A stretch of 64,000 nucleotides of DNA from positions 806,001 through 870,000 of the forward strand of contig NZ_WQRF01000001.1 of assembly GCF_009758415.1 (NCBI RefSeq), written 5' to 3'. This stretch comes from Devosia marina. Lineage in GTDB: Bacteria > Pseudomonadota > Alphaproteobacteria > Rhizobiales > Devosiaceae. Below the pieces are notes generated by a model. The model ran no database searches, was not told where the DNA came from, and saw nothing but the letters and a program-made list of their open reading frames with translations. The position numbers and the translations under genes were made by a program. Positions 49,901 to 59,285 of the stretch are shown here, in pieces (the first letter of the stretch is position 1; each line of letters starts with the position of its first letter).

Positions 49901-50218
49901 TCAGTGCCTCGTCACGTCGCTCAGCGCTGCCGCGATATGTTCCCATTCCTGGGAAACGCTCGCGGTAGCCCGGCGCTTGCCGGCGCGGCGGTACCAATAA
50001 TCGGCATTGCCCATATCGGCTTCGATCCAGTGCATCAGCGCATGCACCCAGTCAAAGGCCTGAACACCCTCCATCGACTGGACGATGTTGTGCGCGCGCT
50101 CCCATTCGGGGCCCACGCGCAACTCGCCCTTCTTGAGCCACCACAGGGCCTGTAGCGGCTTGCTCATATCCTTGGGTGGCTCGGACCAGTCGAGCGAAGT
50201 GAAGATATCTGTGGCCAT
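49901..50218 (-). CDS. Conserved hypothetical protein, Trp-rich
   Basis: 105 aa, soluble, not a named family to me. Segments QALWWLKKGELRVGPEWERAH and FDWVHALMHWIEADMGNADYWYRRAGK give many aromatic residues and a conserved-looking WVHA-xx-HWIE core (two His and a Glu that could bind a metal). The ATG before ATDIFTSLDW is chosen; another ATG at 50284 would add 22 residues. It follows gatA on the same strand by 130 bp and is tail-to-tail with the yjhX-like gene. Confidence 0.72.
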   Translation of the reverse strand: MATDIFTSLDWSEPPKDMSKPLQALWWLKKGELRVGPEWERAHNIVQSMEGVQAFDWVHALMHWIEADMGNADYWYRRAGKRRATASVSQEWEHIAAALSDVTRH

Positions 50219-50348
50219 TGGCTGGTTTCCTGTCGGCCCTGACGCAGCTAGCGGGTGCGTCTCCACCAGTTTCAATTTGTGCATGGGCGGCAAATAATGC
50301 GGAACGGCGGCGCAATCAAGCACCGCCGCTTGCGTAACAGGAAAGCTG

Positions 50349-51833
50349 CTACCACCACTGCTTGGGTGCAAAGTCCCCGCCGGCGCTTTTTTCAATGACG
50401 CGAGCCGCCGCAAACAGCGTCTCCTCGTCGAACGGCTTTCCGATCAGTTGCAGACCCAGTGGCAGCCCCTGCCCGTCCTTGCCGGCAGGCACGGCAATGC
50501 CCGGAAGACCAGCCATGTTCACTGTGACGGTGAAGATATCATTGAGATACATTGCGACCGGATCACTCGCCAGTGCCTCGTCACCAATGCCAAAGGCTGC
50601 CGACGGCGTGGCGGGGGTCAGGATCGCGTCGACGCCAGCGTTGAACGCGTCTTCAAAGTCCTTCTTGATCAGCGTCCGGACCTTCTGCGCCTTAACGTAA
50701 TAGGCATCAAAATAACCGGCAGACAACACGTATGTGCCAATCATGATGCGGCGCTTCACCTCGCGCCCGAACCCTTCGGCGCGGGTCAGCTCATACATGT
50801 CCGTGATATCTTTCCCAGATACACGCAGCCCGTATTTAACCCCGTCATAGCGCGCCAGGTTGGAGGACGCCTCCGCGGGCGCCACGATATAGTAGGCCGG
50901 CAGGGCATATTTGGTGTGCGGCAGAGAAATGTCCTTCACCGAAGCACCCTCGGCCTTGAGCCACTCCAGCCCCTCCGCCCAGAGCTTTTCGATTTCGGCC
51001 GGCATTCCATCCATGCGGTATTCCTTGGGCACACCGATGGTGAGCCCCTTCACCCCGCGTTCAACCGCGGCGGCAAAGTCGGGAACCGGAATATCCACAC
51101 TGGTCGAATCCTTGGCGTCAAACCCCGACATCGAGGTCATCAGGATCGCCGCGTCCTCCACAGTGCGGGCAATAGGGCCGGCCTGATCGAGCGAGGACGC
51201 AAAGGCCACCGTGCCCCAGCGCGAGCACCGCCCATAGGTCGGCTTGATGCCCACCGTGCCGGTAAAGGCCGCCGGCTGGCGGATCGAACCGCCCGTGTCC
51301 GTCGCCGTTGCACCGGCGCATAGCCAGGCCGCGACCGCCGCAGCAGACCCGCCGGACGAGCCGCCCGGCACCAGATTGGCATTGCTGCCCTCCGCGCGGA
51401 ACGGGCTGACGACGGGACCATAGTATGAAGTCTCGTTGGACGAGCCCATGGCAAATTCGTCCATATTGAGCTTGCCCAGCATCACGGCGCCATCGCGCCA
51501 GAGATTGGCCGTCACGGTGGATTCGTATTCTGGCTTGAAGCCATCCAGGATATGGCTGGCTGCCTGGGTATGCACGCCCTTGGTGGCAAACAGGTCCTTG
51601 ATGCCAAGCGGAATGCCTTCGAGTGCTCCGCCCTGCCTCTGGCTCAGCTTGGCGTCACTTGCCTTGGCCATATCGCGGGCCTGCTCGGGCGTAGTGGCGA
51701 CATAGGCATTCAGGCTCGGATTGGCCGCTTCAATGGCACCGATATAGGCGTCGGTCAGCTCAAGCGCGGTAAAGCTCTTGTCCTTGAGACCCTTGCGGGC
51801 ATCGGCGAGGCTCAGTCGGGTGAGGTCAGTCAA
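50349..51833 (-). CDS. gatA: Asp/Glu-tRNA amidotransferase subunit A
   Basis: Amidase subunit that releases ammonia from Gln or Asn. 494 aa. The Ser-cisSer-Lys triad is visible as K79 (PLGIKDLF), S159 (PGGSSGGSA) and S183 ([13 protein letters not shown]). The order gatC-GNAT-gatA places an acetyltransferase gene between two subunits of one complex. Confidence 0.96.
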   Translation of the reverse strand: MTDLTRLSLADARKGLKDKSFTALELTDAYIGAIEAANPSLNAYVATTPEQARDMAKASDAKLSQRQGGALEGIPLGIKDLFATKGVHTQAASHILDGFKPEYESTVTANLWRDGAVMLGKLNMDEFAMGSSNETSYYGPVVSPFRAEGSNANLVPGGSSGGSAAAVAAWLCAGATATDTGGSIRQPAAFTGTVGIKPTYGRCSRWGTVAFASSLDQAGPIARTVEDAAILMTSMSGFDAKDSTSVDIPVPDFAAAVERGVKGLTIGVPKEYRMDGMPAEIEKLWAEGLEWLKAEGASVKDISLPHTKYALPAYYIVAPAEASSNLARYDGVKYGLRVSGKDITDMYELTRAEGFGREVKRRIMIGTYVLSAGYFDAYYVKAQKVRTLIKKDFEDAFNAGVDAILTPATPSAAFGIGDEALASDPVAMYLNDIFTVTVNMAGLPGIAVPAGKDGQGLPLGLQLIGKPFDEETLFAAARVIEKSAGGDFAPKQWW

Positions 51834-51867
51834 AACAAATCTCTCTATTTCGTCACGGCGGGGGCCA

Positions 51868-52353
51868 TCAGGCCACGCGCGCCGCAGCCGCCAGGTTCAG
51901 TTCAAAAAAGGCCGACCATTCGCTGTCGGGATAGTCCAGAAACGGACCGCGCGGGACAAACCCGTAACGTGTGTAGAGCCGATGCGCCTCGGCCATGCCT
52001 TCGCCGGTGCCTGTTTCCAGCATTACGACGGGCAATTTGCGCTCGCGCGCCAGATCCACGATCCGCTCCAGTAATTGCCGGCCTACGCGCTGCCCGCGCA
52101 CTTCGGGCAGGGTGAACATGCGCTTGACCTCGCCCAGCTCCGGTCCGTGCATCTTGAGTGCGCCCATACCGACAGCCTTGCCCGCCGCGTCGCGGGCGAC
52201 GAACAGCGTGGTGGCGCTGTCAGCCATCTGCTCGACGGTCATCTTGAACTGGAACTCAAGCGGCGAAAGTGGCAGCAGGTGATCGTTGAGCTGCGCCACA
52301 AGCGCGCGCACATCGTCCTGCAGCGGCGACTCAATGGCGATCGTGACCGCCAT
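51868..52353 (-). CDS. GNAT N-acetyltransferase between gatC and gatA
   Basis: 161 aa. Central strand [20 protein letters not shown], acetyl-CoA loop [14 protein letters not shown], and [22 protein letters not shown]. This resembles the YsnE/PhnO-like branch of GNATs. Its ATG is the next base after the gatC stop, and gatA follows 34 bp on, so it is coexpressed with the amidotransferase. The substrate is unknown. Confidence 0.87.
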   Translation of the reverse strand: MAVTIAIESPLQDDVRALVAQLNDHLLPLSPLEFQFKMTVEQMADSATTLFVARDAAGKAVGMGALKMHGPELGEVKRMFTLPEVRGQRVGRQLLERIVDLARERKLPVVMLETGTGEGMAEAHRLYTRYGFVPRGPFLDYPDSEWSAFFELNLAAAARVA

Positions 52354-52641
52354 TTATTCCACCACCTTGGGCACCATGAAAAAATTGTCTTCCGTCAGCG
52401 GAGCGTTGCCGACGATCTTCTCGGCATAATTGCCATCGGAAACCACATCGTCCCGGCGGCGCAGGGTCATCGGGGTCACCGAGGTCATGGCCTCGACACC
52501 CTCGACATCAACCTCGCCGAGCTGCTCCACGAAACCGAGAATCGCATTCAGCTCGGTCTGGTAGGCTGCTACTTCCTCTTCTTCGATGCGAATGCGCGCA
52601 AGGCGCCCGATACGCTTGACGGTGGCGGCGTCGACAGACAT
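52354..52641 (-). CDS. gatC: Asp/Glu-tRNA amidotransferase subunit C
   Basis: 95 aa small subunit that wraps around GatA and stabilises the A/B interface. [20 protein letters not shown] at the N-terminus; the C-terminal [17 protein letters not shown] and [10 protein letters not shown] are the family marks. The second ATG (SVDAATVKR) is chosen over an upstream in-frame one. First gene of the gatC-GNAT-gatA unit. Confidence 0.95.
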   Translation of the reverse strand: MSVDAATVKRIGRLARIRIEEEEVAAYQTELNAILGFVEQLGEVDVEGVEAMTSVTPMTLRRRDDVVSDGNYAEKIVGNAPLTEDNFFMVPKVVE

Positions 52642-52672
52642 GCAAGAAACTCCGGCAGAAAAGGCGTGTTGC

Positions 52673-52690
52673 CGCGTTATTAGCAACGCG
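52673..52690. promoter_or_regulatory. Small inverted repeat in the gatC leader
   Basis: CGCGTT-ATTAGC-AACGCG, perfect 6-bp arms, between the MBL-like gene and gatC. No U run follows on the minus strand, so it is only a weak terminator candidate. It may instead be an operator for gatC. Confidence 0.35.
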
Positions 52691-52728
52691 CCGCGACAAA
52701 TGACAATGAAAATGCCTTATGCGCCGGA

Positions 52729-53253
52729 TCAGACTTCCACAGCCAGCCCCGGCTCAAGCGCGATGAGGCCCGTTCCGTCCAGTCTCGGCTTGAGTGCGGC
52801 AAAGGTTGTATCGACCACGCCCCCATCGACCGCTAGCGCAATAAGCTTCGGCGAGGCCATGTCCAGGACCTTTTGCCCTGCTTGGCGGATATTCGCACCG
52901 GCCAGCACGACCACCGCTTCTTGCGCCCAGCGCCCCAACTGCGGCACATCGGACGCCAATACCAGCAAGGGCCGCTCGTCGTCACCGTCCAGCAGCAGCC
53001 CTCGCGGTCCAACCGACCAGATCACCACCGGCCTCTGCCGGTCCCCCGCATCCAGCAGGCGCTCTGCGGGCCGCCGTTTCCATGTCGCGCCGTCCGCATG
53101 CGGCAGCGCCTCATCCCAAAGGACTTGCTGATCCGAACCGCTGATAAGTTCGTTGCTTACGATGCCATCTGGAGAGGCATGGGCATCAACCACCACGATC
53201 TGCCCACCGATCTGGATGCGAAAGGTGGTCATGCCGAACCATGTCAGTTTCAA
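52729..53253 (-). CDS. Degenerate metallo-beta-lactamase-like protein
   Basis: 174 aa. The start LTWFGMTTFRIQIGGQIVVVDA resembles UlaG-type MBL proteins (usually WxGHAxFxI), but the first His is Met and no HxHxDH motif follows. A late segment, PRLDGTGLIALEPGLAVEV, ends it. It may be a metal-free derivative or an unrelated look-alike. The start overlaps the DUF2442 stop by 4 bp, so it is coupled to the DUF4160/DUF2442 pair. Confidence 0.6.
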   Translation of the reverse strand: MKLTWFGMTTFRIQIGGQIVVVDAHASPDGIVSNELISGSDQQVLWDEALPHADGATWKRRPAERLLDAGDRQRPVVIWSVGPRGLLLDGDDERPLLVLASDVPQLGRWAQEAVVVLAGANIRQAGQKVLDMASPKLIALAVDGGVVDTTFAALKPRLDGTGLIALEPGLAVEV

Positions 53254-53726
53254 ATGGCGTCCTCGAACTGCATCGACCTGCGGTGGCGCTCAACCAAAAA
53301 ACGGGTTGCCATTGCGATGGCCGGAGGAATTGGCTTGTCTCGACGATAGTCAGCAACAAGACGACGGGCAATTCCCAACCTCGCCGCCATGCCATCCAAT
53401 GAGAAGCGCAATTCCGACATGGCCTGCCGAAACTCTTCATTGTCAAGTGAAGCGGGCGCCAACTCCTCCAACCACACGGCGGAGAGCTCTTCGCCACTAG
53501 CCCAAACTAGACAATCACCGTTCTCTCCCACGGCGAAATCTTCAAATGCGGGTTTGTCAGTGCGCAGGGCGACGAAGTGACGGTGCCCAACAATCGCGGG
53601 TGTTACATCGATAGCCTGTACCCGGCCGTCATGCCAAGTAATCTCGATTACGCGGTCAGATACCAGCCTCGCCGCAGCAATCCGCGGCAAGGGTCGACCA
53701 ACCGAAAGGAACACATCGTCAGCCAT
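53250..53726 (-). CDS. DUF2442 protein with C-terminal HTH
   Basis: 158 aa. Residues about 17-90 match DUF2442 (ITWHDGRVQAIDVTPAI, WLEELAP). Residues about 100-150 look like an XRE-type helix-turn-helix (LDGMAARLGIARRLVADYRR followed by PIPPAIAMATRFL). DUF2442 proteins are often found beside DUF4160 proteins, as here, with an 8-bp overlap. The HTH suits an autoregulating antitoxin or a regulator. GC looks slightly lower than in neighbours. Confidence 0.78.
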   Translation of the reverse strand: MADDVFLSVGRPLPRIAAARLVSDRVIEITWHDGRVQAIDVTPAIVGHRHFVALRTDKPAFEDFAVGENGDCLVWASGEELSAVWLEELAPASLDNEEFRQAMSELRFSLDGMAARLGIARRLVADYRRDKPIPPAIAMATRFLVERHRRSMQFEDAI

Positions 53727-53946
53727 TCAATTCGTCCCATCGATCCCGTAAGAGCCGCATATTATTGCGGGCCCAGTCAGTTGCCACTTCGAAGTCCTGC
53801 TTACGCAGCCTTCCTCGGCTCAGTTGCAACCCTTCGATCAACACCAGCGCCTCTCCATCCGGCGTAGATACATGGAAGTGGGGAGGTAAGTGATCGTCCG
53901 CAAACATTCTGATTTGCACCCTGCCCAATTTCGCAAGCGTCGGCAT
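53719..53946 (-). CDS. DUF4160 protein
   Basis: 75 aa. MPTLAKLGRVQIRMF, DDHLPPHFHVSTPDGEAL and DFEVATDWARNN are DUF4160 hallmarks (conserved HxPPHFHV). The pair with DUF2442 has the size, order and overlap of a toxin-antitoxin-like module, but activity is unproven. An in-frame start 8 codons upstream exists. The A/T-rich spacer beyond (to 54158) probably holds promoters for this unit and for ruvX; it includes the palindrome ATGATCAT at 54046-54053. Confidence 0.78.
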   Translation of the reverse strand: MPTLAKLGRVQIRMFADDHLPPHFHVSTPDGEALVLIEGLQLSRGRLRKQDFEVATDWARNNMRLLRDRWDELNG

Positions 53947-54158
53947 CCCATCCCCCAAAATAGTGCACAAGAAGCACTATTTCAATCGTTGCGTAACAAC
54001 TCCAGCTAGTAAGTTCCTCTACGATGTTCTTGTAATATTCTGTATATGATCATGATATGTTCGCATTGTAAAGGCCAGCTCCGCTCGCGACTTTGCTCGA
54101 CACACTACTGTCCTGCGCATATTGAACCAAAGCAAGCACCTCACTCGGACCGAGTCCC

Positions 54159-54626
54159 ATGCTAGTCGACACGCCAGACAATAATCCCCTCTCCGCCATT
54201 CCCGAACGCGGCAAGATCATGGGTCTCGACCTTGGCACCAAGACCATTGGCGTCGCGGTGTCGGACGGCATGCGCTATTCGGCCACGCCGCTCGAAACGA
54301 TCAAGCGCACCAAGTTCACTCAAGATGCCGAACGCATCATCGAACTGATCGACGAGAACCAGATTGTCGCTCTTATCTTGGGACTGCCTCTCAATATGGA
54401 TGGCACCGAAGGACCGCGTGTACAGTCGACCCGTGCCTTTGCCCGCAATCTGGCGCCAAAGGTCAATCTGCCCATTGCCTTCTGGGACGAACGTCTTTCC
54501 ACCTCGGCGGTAACCCGCATGATGATTGAAGCTGATCTCCGCCGTGACCGCCGCGCCGAAGTGGTCGACAAGCTCGCGGCCAGCTACATTCTGCAGGGCG
54601 CGCTTGATCGCCTGCGTCCCCGCTAG
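54159..54626 (+). CDS. ruvX: Putative Holliday junction resolvase RuvX/YqgF
   Basis: 155 aa RNase H-fold nuclease, also implicated in 16S rRNA 5' end processing. Acidic sites: MGLDLGTKTIGVAVSDG, FWDERLSTSAV and VDKLAASYIL. The GLPLNMDGTEGPR loop is typical. There are 20 extra residues before MGLDLG, so an internal ATG is a possible start. The stop forms a CTAG overlap with the convergent AraC gene. Confidence 0.93.
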   Translation: MLVDTPDNNPLSAIPERGKIMGLDLGTKTIGVAVSDGMRYSATPLETIKRTKFTQDAERIIELIDENQIVALILGLPLNMDGTEGPRVQSTRAFARNLAPKVNLPIAFWDERLSTSAVTRMMIEADLRRDRRAEVVDKLAASYILQGALDRLRPR

Positions 54627-55576
54627 CTTGGCCGCCGCAGACTGCCTGGCGATTCTCCGAAAAACTGCTTGAAGGCCCGGCCAAACGCGGCCTCGGACTG
54701 GTAACCCGCACTGCGCGCGACCTGGCCGACGGCAGCACGGCTTTCCAACAGGGCCAGTCGGGCGCGGTGCATCCGCCAGTCGGTCAGGTAGCGCATTGCC
54801 GGCTGCCCCACCATATCGGCAAAGCGAGCCGCAAAGCCCGAGCGCGACATGCCCGCCAGCCGGGCCAGCCCATCCAGCGTCCAGTCGTGCTCCGGTGTGG
54901 CATGCATGGCCATTAGCGCTCGTCCCAGCATTGGGTCACGAAGCGCCGCCAACCAGCCTCGCTGGGCCTCTGCTGCCCCATCCAGCCAGGTTCTGATGGC
55001 CTGGATGATCAAAATATCCGCCAGCCGCGTGATAACGGCCTCACCTCCGGGTTTGAGCGTCGCTGCTTCATGCGCAATCAGGTCCAGCGTGCTGCGCAGC
55101 CAGCCCCCAGCGACATCATTCCAGCGGTCCACCACCAATAGTTCTGGAAGCAACGCAATGAGCCGCCTTGCGGCCACATCATCAATCGAGACCACCCCGG
55201 TCATGGCGCGGGTAACCGGACCAGGCCCGTCGATCTCCATCATTTCATAGCGTTCGCTGACCTTGCGGGCCGGGTAATCGAAAAGAGGCAGGGCCGCTTG
55301 CTCTGGCCCGCTGGCCAGATCCACCGCCTGCCCACGCGGCAGCACCACCATGCTCCCCTCGCGGATCAGGATGCTCTCCCGGCCGGGCACGCGCAGCCAG
55401 CCTTCACCCGACATGATGACGACGAACAACATCGAATTGTCCATTCTGGGCATGGCCACACCCCACGGGGCGCACAAGGTCGCCCGGCAATAGAGGGTGC
55501 CATTGAGCTTGAGCATATGCAGCACTTCACCCAGCGGATCGCTGGCACCCGGCGGCCGGAAATGGACTTCTTGCAT
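54623..55576 (-). CDS. AraC family regulator with cupin domain
   Basis: 317 aa. The N-terminal cupin-type ligand domain (about 1-190) is of the cupin_6 kind (LHMLKLNGTLYCRATLCAPW, GEGWLRVPGRE). The C-terminal double HTH is DGLARLAGMSRSGFAARFAD and VGQVARSAGYQSEAAFGRAF. A 575-codon frame continues upstream antisense to the reductase gene, but homology starts at this ATG. It is divergent (135 bp apart) from the reductase gene, which it probably regulates. Confidence 0.88.
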   Translation of the reverse strand: MQEVHFRPPGASDPLGEVLHMLKLNGTLYCRATLCAPWGVAMPRMDNSMLFVVIMSGEGWLRVPGRESILIREGSMVVLPRGQAVDLASGPEQAALPLFDYPARKVSERYEMMEIDGPGPVTRAMTGVVSIDDVAARRLIALLPELLVVDRWNDVAGGWLRSTLDLIAHEAATLKPGGEAVITRLADILIIQAIRTWLDGAAEAQRGWLAALRDPMLGRALMAMHATPEHDWTLDGLARLAGMSRSGFAARFADMVGQPAMRYLTDWRMHRARLALLESRAAVGQVARSAGYQSEAAFGRAFKQFFGESPGSLRRPS

Positions 55577-55711
55577 ATCTATTCGCCCACAGCTTTGCGT
55601 CCAAACTATCATTCTGCACGATCTGCATAGATCATTGGCTAATTCGCAATGGAAAGTCCAGACACCAGCGACAATCTTCCCTCTGCAATCAACCGCAACG
55701 GGAGAACATCG

Positions 55712-56539
55712 ATGTCTCAAAGTCCAATCCTCATCATCGGCGCCACAGGCAAGGTCGGGCGGCGCGTCGTCGCCAATCTGACAGCGGCCGGACACGCGCC
55801 AAACGCTGTGGGCCGGCATAGCGCCCTGCCCTTTGACTGGCAGGATCGCAGCAACTGGGCCGAGCATTTCACCGGCGTGGAGACTGCCTATGTCTCCTAC
55901 TACCCGGACCTTGCTGCGCCGGGAGCCGATGACGATGTCTCCGCCCTGGTGGCGGTGGCCAAGGCAGCGGGCCTCAAACGTATGGTCCTGCTGTCCGGAC
56001 GCGGCGAAAGCGGTGCCGAACGCTGCGAAAACATTCTCGCCGAAAGCGGGCTGGGCTACACCCTGTTGCGCGCCTCCTGGTTCAACCAGAATTTCTCCGA
56101 AGGCATGTTGCAGCCGGGTGTCATGGCGGGCCTTATCGCCTTGCCGGCCGCCATGCGCCTCGAACCCTTCATCGATATCGACGACATTGCCGAAATCGCC
56201 GCCAGCGCCCTGCTCGATGATCGGCACAACAACCAGCTCTATGAACTGACCGGGCCGCGCCTGATGACCTTTGCCGATGCGGCATCCGAAATCAGCGCGG
56301 TATCCGGACTGGATGTCAGATATGCCCCGATCTCGCCGGAAGACTTTCATGCCGGTGTGAGCGCCGAGGCCGGTTCGGACGTCGCTGATCTGCTGGTCGC
56401 CCTGTGCCAGGAAGTCTTCGACGGCCGCAACGAATCTATCGGTGATGGCGTCATGCGGGCACTCGGTCGCCCACCACGGGACTTTGCCGAATTTTGTCGC
56501 CAGGCTGCAGCCGGCGGCGCGTGGAAGAAGGCGGCCTGA
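55712..56539 (+). CDS. NmrA-like NAD(P)-binding protein
   Basis: 275 aa atypical short-chain reductase. N-terminal ILIIGATGKVGRRVV (dinucleotide loop), RMVLLSGRGE, LLRASWFNQNFSEG and FIDIDDIAEIAA are as in NmrA/QOR2-like proteins that sense or reduce via NAD(P)H. The ATG with GGAG upstream is chosen over an in-frame start 21 codons earlier. Three bases separate it from the DUF4345 gene. Divergent AraC genes often control such reductases. Confidence 0.87.
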   Translation: MSQSPILIIGATGKVGRRVVANLTAAGHAPNAVGRHSALPFDWQDRSNWAEHFTGVETAYVSYYPDLAAPGADDDVSALVAVAKAAGLKRMVLLSGRGESGAERCENILAESGLGYTLLRASWFNQNFSEGMLQPGVMAGLIALPAAMRLEPFIDIDDIAEIAASALLDDRHNNQLYELTGPRLMTFADAASEISAVSGLDVRYAPISPEDFHAGVSAEAGSDVADLLVALCQEVFDGRNESIGDGVMRALGRPPRDFAEFCRQAAAGGAWKKAA

Positions 56540-56542
56540 CGC

Positions 56543-56938
56543 ATGCCGACAGCAAACCGGGTGCTGCTCGTCCTTGGCGGCACCCTCGCGGGGATCCTGT
56601 CCTTGGCCATCCTTTTCTCACCCGCTGCATTTTATGCTAGCTACGATATCGAAGTGGATGGCATGACCAACCTGCTCAATGAGCTCAAGGCACCCGCACT
56701 GGTCATTCTGGCCCTGGGCGCAATACAGGCGCTGGGCGCACTTCAGCTTCGGCATCATCGCCTGGGTATCGGCGCCGGCATTTTGCTCTATCTGGGGTTT
56801 GGGCTTTCAAGGCTCGTGGCCTTGGCAACAGACGGCCCACCGGCGGCTGCCCTGATCGCGGTCACGGCAAGCGAGCTGGTCATCGGGCTCTTGTTCGTGC
56901 TTGCCTTTTGGCGGCTCAGGACGTCGACAGCAGGATAA
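56543..56938 (+). CDS. DUF4345-like small membrane protein
   Basis: 131 aa, four helices: VLLVLGGTLAGILSLAILF, APALVILALGAIQALGAL, LGIGAGILLYLGFGLSRLV and ASELVIGLLFVLAFW. The order and the short loops fit DUF4345. Function is unknown. It is coupled to the NmrA-like gene, so it likely shares the AraC control. Confidence 0.8.
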   Translation: MPTANRVLLVLGGTLAGILSLAILFSPAAFYASYDIEVDGMTNLLNELKAPALVILALGAIQALGALQLRHHRLGIGAGILLYLGFGLSRLVALATDGPPAAALIAVTASELVIGLLFVLAFWRLRTSTAG

Positions 56939-57015
56939 TTGCGCGAAACGGCACGGGTGGGGTTGCCCCACCCTGCCCCCTCGGCTAGACCGCAGCAAAT
57001 CGCAAGGGATGCGAC

Positions 57016-57990
57016 ATGCCGCAGCACAGCCCCGCCGCCAGCCGGTCTTCTGGCGACTTCCCCCCGTTCCAGCAGCGCCATCTGATTTCCATTGCTGATC
57101 TGAAACAGCACGAAATCGTCGATCTGCTCGACCGGTCCGAACGGATGATCGAGATTTCCCGCCAGGAGCGCAAATCGCTCCCGACGCTTGCGGGAAAAAC
57201 CCAGATCAATCTCTTCTTCGAACCCTCAACGCGAACGCAGTCCTCCTTCGAGATTGCCGGCAAGCGCCTCGGCGCGCTGGTGGTCAACATGTCGGTCAAG
57301 ACCTCGTCCGTCTCCAAGGGCGAAACGCTGATCGATACGGCCGCCACGCTCAATGCCATGCGCCCCGACGTGCTGGTGGTGCGCCACTCTGCGGCCGGCG
57401 CCGTGGAGCTGCTCAGCCAGAAGGTTGGCTGTTCTGTGGTCAATGCTGGCGACGGCGCACACGAACACCCCACCCAGGCCCTGCTCGACGCCCTGACTAT
57501 CCGTAACCACAAAGGCACGCTTGCGGGACTGACCGTGGCCATTTGTGGAGACATCGCCAATTCGCGTGTCGCCCGCTCGAACCTGCTCCTGCTCGGCGCG
57601 CTCAATGTCCGGACGCGCGTCATCGCCCCACGCACCCTTCTGCCCGCCGGCATTGAAAATTTGGCAACCGAAGTCTTCACCGACATGGAAGAGGGTCTCA
57701 AAGGCGTCGACGTGGTGATGATGCTGCGCCTGCAGCACGAGCGGGCCAATGGCAAGATGATCCCCTCTGTGCGCGAATATTACCGCTTCTATGGCCTGGA
57801 CGAAGCCAAGCTGGCATGCGCCAAGCCTGACGCCATCGTCATGCATCCCGGGCCGATGAATCGCGGGGTTGAGATCGACCCGGCCATTGCCGATAGCGCA
57901 CGGGCTGTGATCACCGATCAGGTTGAAATGGGCGTGGCGGTCCGCATGGCCGTGCTCGATGCCCTGCTGCCGGCAAGGAACCAACCATGA
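57016..57990 (+). CDS. pyrB: Aspartate carbamoyltransferase catalytic subunit
   Basis: First committed step of pyrimidine synthesis. 324 aa. Carbamoyl-phosphate site [18 protein letters not shown] in [16 protein letters not shown], and MHPGPMNRG near the end. No regulatory PyrI gene follows. As in many bacteria, a DHOase-like gene overlaps its stop by 4 bp, and the two products probably form one complex. Confidence 0.96.
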   Translation: MPQHSPAASRSSGDFPPFQQRHLISIADLKQHEIVDLLDRSERMIEISRQERKSLPTLAGKTQINLFFEPSTRTQSSFEIAGKRLGALVVNMSVKTSSVSKGETLIDTAATLNAMRPDVLVVRHSAAGAVELLSQKVGCSVVNAGDGAHEHPTQALLDALTIRNHKGTLAGLTVAICGDIANSRVARSNLLLLGALNVRTRVIAPRTLLPAGIENLATEVFTDMEEGLKGVDVVMMLRLQHERANGKMIPSVREYYRFYGLDEAKLACAKPDAIVMHPGPMNRGVEIDPAIADSARAVITDQVEMGVAVRMAVLDALLPARNQP

Positions 57991-59285
57991 TGCGCCCCCT
58001 CATCATCGACAATGCCCGTATCGTCGATCCGGCCTCGGCCACCGATCTTCTAGGGGCCGTTCTGATCGAAGACGGCCGCATCAGCGACCTGGCCACCGGC
58101 GGACCCGTTGGCGTCCCCGAGGGTGCCGAGGTGCTTGACGCTGGTGGGCTGGCGCTGGCGCCCGGCCTGATCGACATGCGCGTCTATGTTGGAGAACCCG
58201 GCAAGGAATATCGCGAAACCCTGACATCGGCAGGCGCAGCAGCGGTCGCAGGGGGTGTCACGAGTTTCGTGATGATGCCCGATACCACGCCCGTCGTGGA
58301 TGACGGCGCCTTGGTCGACTTTCTCATTCGCCGTGCCCAGGCCCAGTCGCCGGCACGCATCTTGCCCGCCGCAGCCATAACCAAAGGGCTCCAGGGCAAG
58401 GAAATAACCGAGTTCGGCCTGCTCAAGGACGCCGGCGCGGTCTGCCTGACCGATGGCGCACAGTCCATCCAGTCCTCCTCACTGCTCCGCAGCGCCATGG
58501 GCTACGCCGCCAATTTCGACATGCCCTTTGTGCATCATCTCGCCGACGCCGAACTGGTGGGCGATGGCGTAATGAATGAGGGACTTTTCGCTACGATTCT
58601 GGGGTTGAGGGGCATCCCCCGAGAGGCCGAGACAATCCCGCTCTCGCGTGACCTGCAACTGGCTGCATTGACCGGGGTACGCTATCACGCGGCCCAGATT
58701 TCAACAGCTGGGTCAGCCGAACTGCTCCAGACGGCCAAGACCCGCAACAACAAGGTTACTGCTGGTATCTCTATCAACAATCTCTGCCTGAACGAGAACG
58801 ACATCGGCCGCTACCGCACATATTTCAAACTCACCCCGCCTCTGCGCAGCGAGGATGACCGGCAAGCCATGATCGAGGCATTGCGCAACGGCACCATCGA
58901 CACCATCCACTCCGACCACGACCCGCAGGATACCGAAGTCAAGCGCCAGCCCTTCGCTGAAGCCTCCAATGGTGCAATCGGGCTCGAGACCTTGCTGTCT
59001 GCCGCGCTGCGGCTTGTCCATTCCGGTGATGTCGAGCTGATGACCATATTGCGCGCTATGACATGCCGTCCTGCTGAAATCCTTGGTCTCGACGCCGGAC
59101 GCATTGCACGGGGTGTCCCGGCCGATCTGATCCTCATCGATCTCGACTACCCCTGGCAGGTCACCGAGAAAAGCTTCCGCTCCCGCTCGCGCAATACCAG
59201 CTTTGAGGATGCCCGCATGCAGGGCAAGGTCATGCGCACTCTGGTTGGGGGCGAGAGCGTGTTCGTACATGAGGGCGCAGCGTGA
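57987..59285 (+). CDS. Dihydroorotase-like protein lacking metal ligands
   Basis: 432 aa amidohydrolase fold, starting at the ATG that overlaps pyrB. The DHOase HxH motif (DxHVHLREPG) reads [10 protein letters not shown] here, and the late metal Asp region reads HSDHDPQD where active enzymes have TDHAPH. Two of the key His are thus lost, as in the non-catalytic PyrC' partner of PyrB in Pseudomonas. It is probably structural for the PyrB assembly, and a true pyrC should be elsewhere. Often annotated as pyrC; activity is doubtful. Confidence 0.88.
   Translation: MMRPLIIDNARIVDPASATDLLGAVLIEDGRISDLATGGPVGVPEGAEVLDAGGLALAPGLIDMRVYVGEPGKEYRETLTSAGAAAVAGGVTSFVMMPDTTPVVDDGALVDFLIRRAQAQSPARILPAAAITKGLQGKEITEFGLLKDAGAVCLTDGAQSIQSSSLLRSAMGYAANFDMPFVHHLADAELVGDGVMNEGLFATILGLRGIPREAETIPLSRDLQLAALTGVRYHAAQISTAGSAELLQTAKTRNNKVTAGISINNLCLNENDIGRYRTYFKLTPPLRSEDDRQAMIEALRNGTIDTIHSDHDPQDTEVKRQPFAEASNGAIGLETLLSAALRLVHSGDVELMTILRAMTCRPAEILGLDAGRIARGVPADLILIDLDYPWQVTEKSFRSRSRNTSFEDARMQGKVMRTLVGGESVFVHEGAA

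Noticed and set aside
55577..56350. Long minus-strand extension of the AraC frame (about 258 extra codons)
   Set aside because: It is antisense to the NmrA-like gene, lacks any domain look, and the cupin homology begins at the ATG at 55576.
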